Shown one piece after another: positions 5,033-6,892 of a stretch of DNA of 6,892 nucleotides (position 1 is the stretch's first letter; each line of letters starts with the position of its first letter). The notes under the pieces were generated by a model, which saw nothing but the letters and a program-made list of their open reading frames with translations, was not told where the DNA came from and made no database searches. The DNA comes from Methanomicrobiales archaeon. Its GTDB lineage: Archaea; Halobacteriota; Methanomicrobia; Methanomicrobiales; Methanoculleaceae. The stretch is from positions 1 through 6,892 of the forward strand of contig JAAZIF010000120.1 of NCBI GenBank assembly GCA_012510335.1. Reading direction: 5' to 3'. The translations under genes and the position numbers were made by a program.

Positions 5033-6125
5033 ACGGAGGAAACAATACCTGAGGCTTATGCGCCAGGCGACGCTCGAGGCGGGCCACTTTACTGTGAGCG
5101 ATATAGCCGAGGCCACCGATACCCCCAGGAGCACCGTCCAGGACTGGGTGAACCGCCTGATCGAGGAGGGGTGCGTCGTCCTAACCGGGGAGCAGAGGGG
5201 CCGGCATCCCGCCCGCTACGCAGCGAGCAGCGCGATGCCGGAGAGCGCCTGTCGGCGGATCTTCACAACCATAGACGGCGATGAGGTCGAGATATACCAT
5301 GAGTGCATGAGCGGGGGGTGTGCTGCCTTCTGCGAGTTCCACCACGCCCGTGCCGGGGGTGTGCTGCGGTCAGTCCGCCGCGACGGAACCCTGCTCCGGG
5401 AGCGGGCGCTCCTCGGGCGGCGGGAGATCACCGTCGGGCTCGACCCGGCGCCGGCGGTCGGGATCTCCGGCGTCTTTCACGAGGACGGGTATATCCACCA
5501 GCATATCAGGTGTATAGGTGGGCCGGCCTACTCGCTCACCGATATGATCTCTCTCGCCGAGGGTGTCTGCGGCGTCACAGTCCACCGCGAGGGGAGGGTG
5601 GTCGAGGGCGAGGTGGTCACCCGGGCGCTCACCTACGTCGCCATCGGCATCGACGACACCGATACCGGGACCGAGGGTGCGACGTTCGCCCTCGCCCTCG
5701 CCCTCCTCCTGCACCTCGCAAAACTGGATGGCGTCATGCCTATAGGCCACCGGGTGGCGATGCTCAACCCCGGACTTGAGGAGCGGACCGCCGGGAACTC
5801 CTGCAGTTACATAGAGCTCGCGGTGGAGCCCGACCAGGTGCCACGGATCGAGGAGGCCGCCGTGCGGTTCACCGCCGACGAGGCGGCATCCCCGGAGTGG
5901 GGGCTCGCGGTCAGGGCGGGATTCCGTGTGCCGCTGGATCTCCGGGCCTACGGCAGGAGCGCACGTGAGGCTATAGTCACGCGGGATGAGGCGGAGGCGG
6001 TCGCCGGAGAGTTCGGGGTCCGCCTCTACGGCGGGCGGGGCGTAATCGGGGCGCTCGCAGCCGTCGCGCTTATCGGGCTCCCGCACGTTGTGCTGCTCGA
6101 CCCGAAGCAGGATGTCCTGGAGTGA
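5016..6125 (+). CDS. Winged-helix protein fused to a TiaS/methanogenesis-marker-11-like domain
   Basis: A 369-residue cytoplasmic protein with no single-family name I can give with confidence. Residues about 5-70 form a winged helix-turn-helix (FTVSDIAEATDTPRSTVQDW, then the wing-like GCVVLTGEQRGRHPARY), suggesting DNA binding. A middle region (about 82-205) has a cysteine/histidine cluster, Cys97-x4-Cys102-x3-Cys106-x2-His109-His110, and Cys166. The C-terminal region begins VAIGIDDTDTGTEGATF (DDTD at 213-216) and ends in GGRGVIGALAAV at 339-350. That DDTD motif and the G-R-G-x-IGALAA block resemble tRNA(Ile2) agmatidine synthetase TiaS, where the Asp residues belong to the kinase-like ATP site, and methanogenesis marker protein 11. 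The TiaS zinc ribbon and OB fold are not seen, so it is not TiaS itself. The ATG lies within the end of homoserine dehydrogenase. Its role is unknown; amino-acid or nucleotide-linked regulation is only a guess. Confidence 0.75.
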   Translation: MSRVIERRKQYLRLMRQATLEAGHFTVSDIAEATDTPRSTVQDWVNRLIEEGCVVLTGEQRGRHPARYAASSAMPESACRRIFTTIDGDEVEIYHECMSGGCAAFCEFHHARAGGVLRSVRRDGTLLRERALLGRREITVGLDPAPAVGISGVFHEDGYIHQHIRCIGGPAYSLTDMISLAEGVCGVTVHREGRVVEGEVVTRALTYVAIGIDDTDTGTEGATFALALALLLHLAKLDGVMPIGHRVAMLNPGLEERTAGNSCSYIELAVEPDQVPRIEEAAVRFTADEAASPEWGLAVRAGFRVPLDLRAYGRSAREAIVTRDEAEAVAGEFGVRLYGGRGVIGALAAVALIGLPHVVLLDPKQDVLE

Positions 6126-6150
6126 TCTGCTGTTTGTGCATCCCGCGAGG

Positions 6151-6159
6151 GATAAATAC
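6151..6159 (+). promoter_or_regulatory. TATA-like box for the DUF2284 gene
   Basis: GATAAATAC, identical to the nine bases at 1061-1069, is centred about 29 nt before the ATG at 6184. Transcription from 25 nt downstream would begin only a few bases before the ATG, giving a nearly leaderless message. This fits the absence of a well-spaced ribosome binding site. Confidence 0.55.
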
Positions 6160-6183
6160 CCGGAGAGTGAGATACCCCTCTGT

Positions 6184-6828
6184 ATGACGAGACGGGAACT
6201 AAAAGACGAGATCGATAAACTTCTCTCCCTTGCGCGGGAGCGTGGCGCGGAGCCGCGGCAGGTTGCGGCAAGTGACGTGGTCACAGCGGAGTGGGTGCGG
6301 TTCAAGTGCCGGTTCGGCTGTAAGGGCTACGCGAAACACCTATCCTGCCCGCCGTATGCCCCTACACCCGCCGAGACCCGGCGGATGCTCACAGAGTACA
6401 GCACCGGCATCCTCCTGCGGTTCGAGGGTGTACCCGGGCATCCGGACCTGAAGCCGGATGACATACCGCTTGACTTCCACCCTTTCCTCCGCGACCTTAT
6501 CCTCTGGGTGAGCTCTACTGTGCATTTCCTTGAGAAGACCGCTTTCTATGACGATTTCCCGAAGGCGTTCGGGTTCGGGGCGTACCCCTGCATATACTGC
6601 GAGGACTGCGTCGCCGAGGAGCATGAGGGGATCGTCGATGAGAGCATAAGGAGGCTCTGCCGGCACATGGATCTTGTCCGCCCGAGCATGGAGGCTGCCG
6701 GGATCGATGTGTACTCTACCGCGAGAAAAGCCGGATGGGATATGCATGTCATCCCCTGCAGGGATCTCGAGTACGGGAAGATCATGCATGGGAACGTCGT
6801 ATCGATGGGGCTCGTGCTCATAGAGTGA
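6184..6828 (+). CDS. DUF2284 cysteine-rich putative metal-binding protein
   Basis: A 214-residue soluble protein matching DUF2284, a family frequent in methanogens and other strict anaerobes and described only as predicted metal binding. Two Cys groups are visible. The N-terminal one is Cys42-x3-Cys46-x8-Cys55 (FKCRFGCKGY then SCPPYAPTP). The C-terminal one is Cys136-x2-Cys139-x2-Cys142 with Cys159, followed by the typical RHMDLVRPSMEAAGIDV; this arrangement would suit a 4Fe-4S cluster. Cys192 is extra. There is no membrane segment. The ATG at 6184 (MTRRELKDEI) is preferred; the open frame continues upstream to 6088 within the previous gene, but the TATA-like box at 6151-6159 would leave that out of the message. 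The genes on the left are not obviously related, and the right-hand neighbour is outside the window. The family is secure; the ligand and role are not known. Confidence 0.88.
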   Translation: MTRRELKDEIDKLLSLARERGAEPRQVAASDVVTAEWVRFKCRFGCKGYAKHLSCPPYAPTPAETRRMLTEYSTGILLRFEGVPGHPDLKPDDIPLDFHPFLRDLILWVSSTVHFLEKTAFYDDFPKAFGFGAYPCIYCEDCVAEEHEGIVDESIRRLCRHMDLVRPSMEAAGIDVYSTARKAGWDMHVIPCRDLEYGKIMHGNVVSMGLVLIE

Positions 6829-6829
6829 T

Positions 6830-6891
6830 GCCGGCCAGGCTGCCGGGTGGCTGGTAGTTCCAATCCTGGCAGTGGCCGATCCTGCGCCGGC
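6830..6891. repeat. Intergenic inverted repeats with two alternative stems
   Basis: The non-coding tail contains two mutually exclusive pairings. One joins GGCCA/CTGCC (6833-6837 and 6840-6844, two-base bulge) with GGCAGTGGCC (6868-6877). The other joins GCCGGC plus CAGG (6830-6839) with CCTG and GCCGGC (6881-6884 and 6886-6891). No T-tract follows inside the window, so a terminator is not demonstrated. It may be part of the next gene's leader or a local repeat. Confidence 0.4.
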
Positions 6892-6892
6892 C

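Noticed and set aside
6088..6183. A 32-residue N-terminal extension of the DUF2284 protein
   Set aside because: It overlaps the preceding gene and includes the TATA-like box; the conserved domain begins after the ATG at 6184.
5370..6305. A 311-codon open frame on the minus strand opposite the HTH-fusion gene
   Set aside because: It lies antisense to a gene with recognisable domains, is arginine/proline/aspartate-rich without a recognisable fold, and is typical of shadow frames in high-GC DNA.
6829..6892. A tRNA-like tail (GGTAGTTCCAATCC resembles a T-arm)
   Set aside because: I could not build an acceptor stem, D-arm or anticodon arm around it within the window.
1..6892. Mobile elements, CRISPR arrays, defence systems or signs of recent transfer
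   Set aside because: There are no transposase or integrase motifs, no regularly spaced repeats, and no shift in base or codon composition between genes; the content is housekeeping.

Overview
The window reads as chromosomal DNA from a high-GC methanogenic archaeon, most likely Methanomicrobiales and Methanoculleus-like; the lineage is an inference from protein character and codon use, not a database match. Archaeal signs are a hypusine-type initiation factor aIF5A, an archaeal-type inositol monophosphatase/FBPase IV-like protein, a protein related to TiaS and methanogenesis marker 11, TATA-like boxes about 25 to 30 nt before likely transcript starts, and GGAGGTGA-type ribosome binding sites. 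The DNA is GC-rich with frequent ATA and AGG codons, and all genes look alike in composition. I see no mobile element, CRISPR array, rRNA or tRNA.

Layout: on the minus strand (1-1013) the gene for aIF5A is followed, with an 8-nt overlap, by an agmatinase-family gene that runs off the left edge. A roughly 80-nt divergent intergenic region (1014-1094) holds the promoters. On the plus strand come an IMPase-family phosphatase (1095-1862) and an NAD kinase (1866-2678), tightly coupled. Next is a stand-alone DUF169 gene (2750-3469). Then follows a translationally coupled set: a two-domain ACT protein (3546-4046), homoserine dehydrogenase (4046-5032) and a winged-helix protein fused to a TiaS/marker-11-like domain (5016-6125). 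A DUF2284 cysteine-rich putative metal protein (6184-6828) has its own TATA box. The last 64 nt are non-coding and can form GC-rich hairpins.

How the genes may work together: agmatinase with aIF5A suggests a link between agmatine/polyamine chemistry and hypusine formation. The phosphatase with NAD kinase parallels the fused NAD kinase/NADP phosphatase known in Methanocaldococcus, suggesting control of the NAD/NADP balance. The ACT protein with homoserine dehydrogenase suggests amino-acid feedback on the threonine/methionine branch. The least understood part is the DNA-binding plus DDTD-domain fusion protein overlapping the end of homoserine dehydrogenase; it is the best candidate for something undescribed. 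Most of the window is otherwise ordinary archaeal housekeeping DNA.
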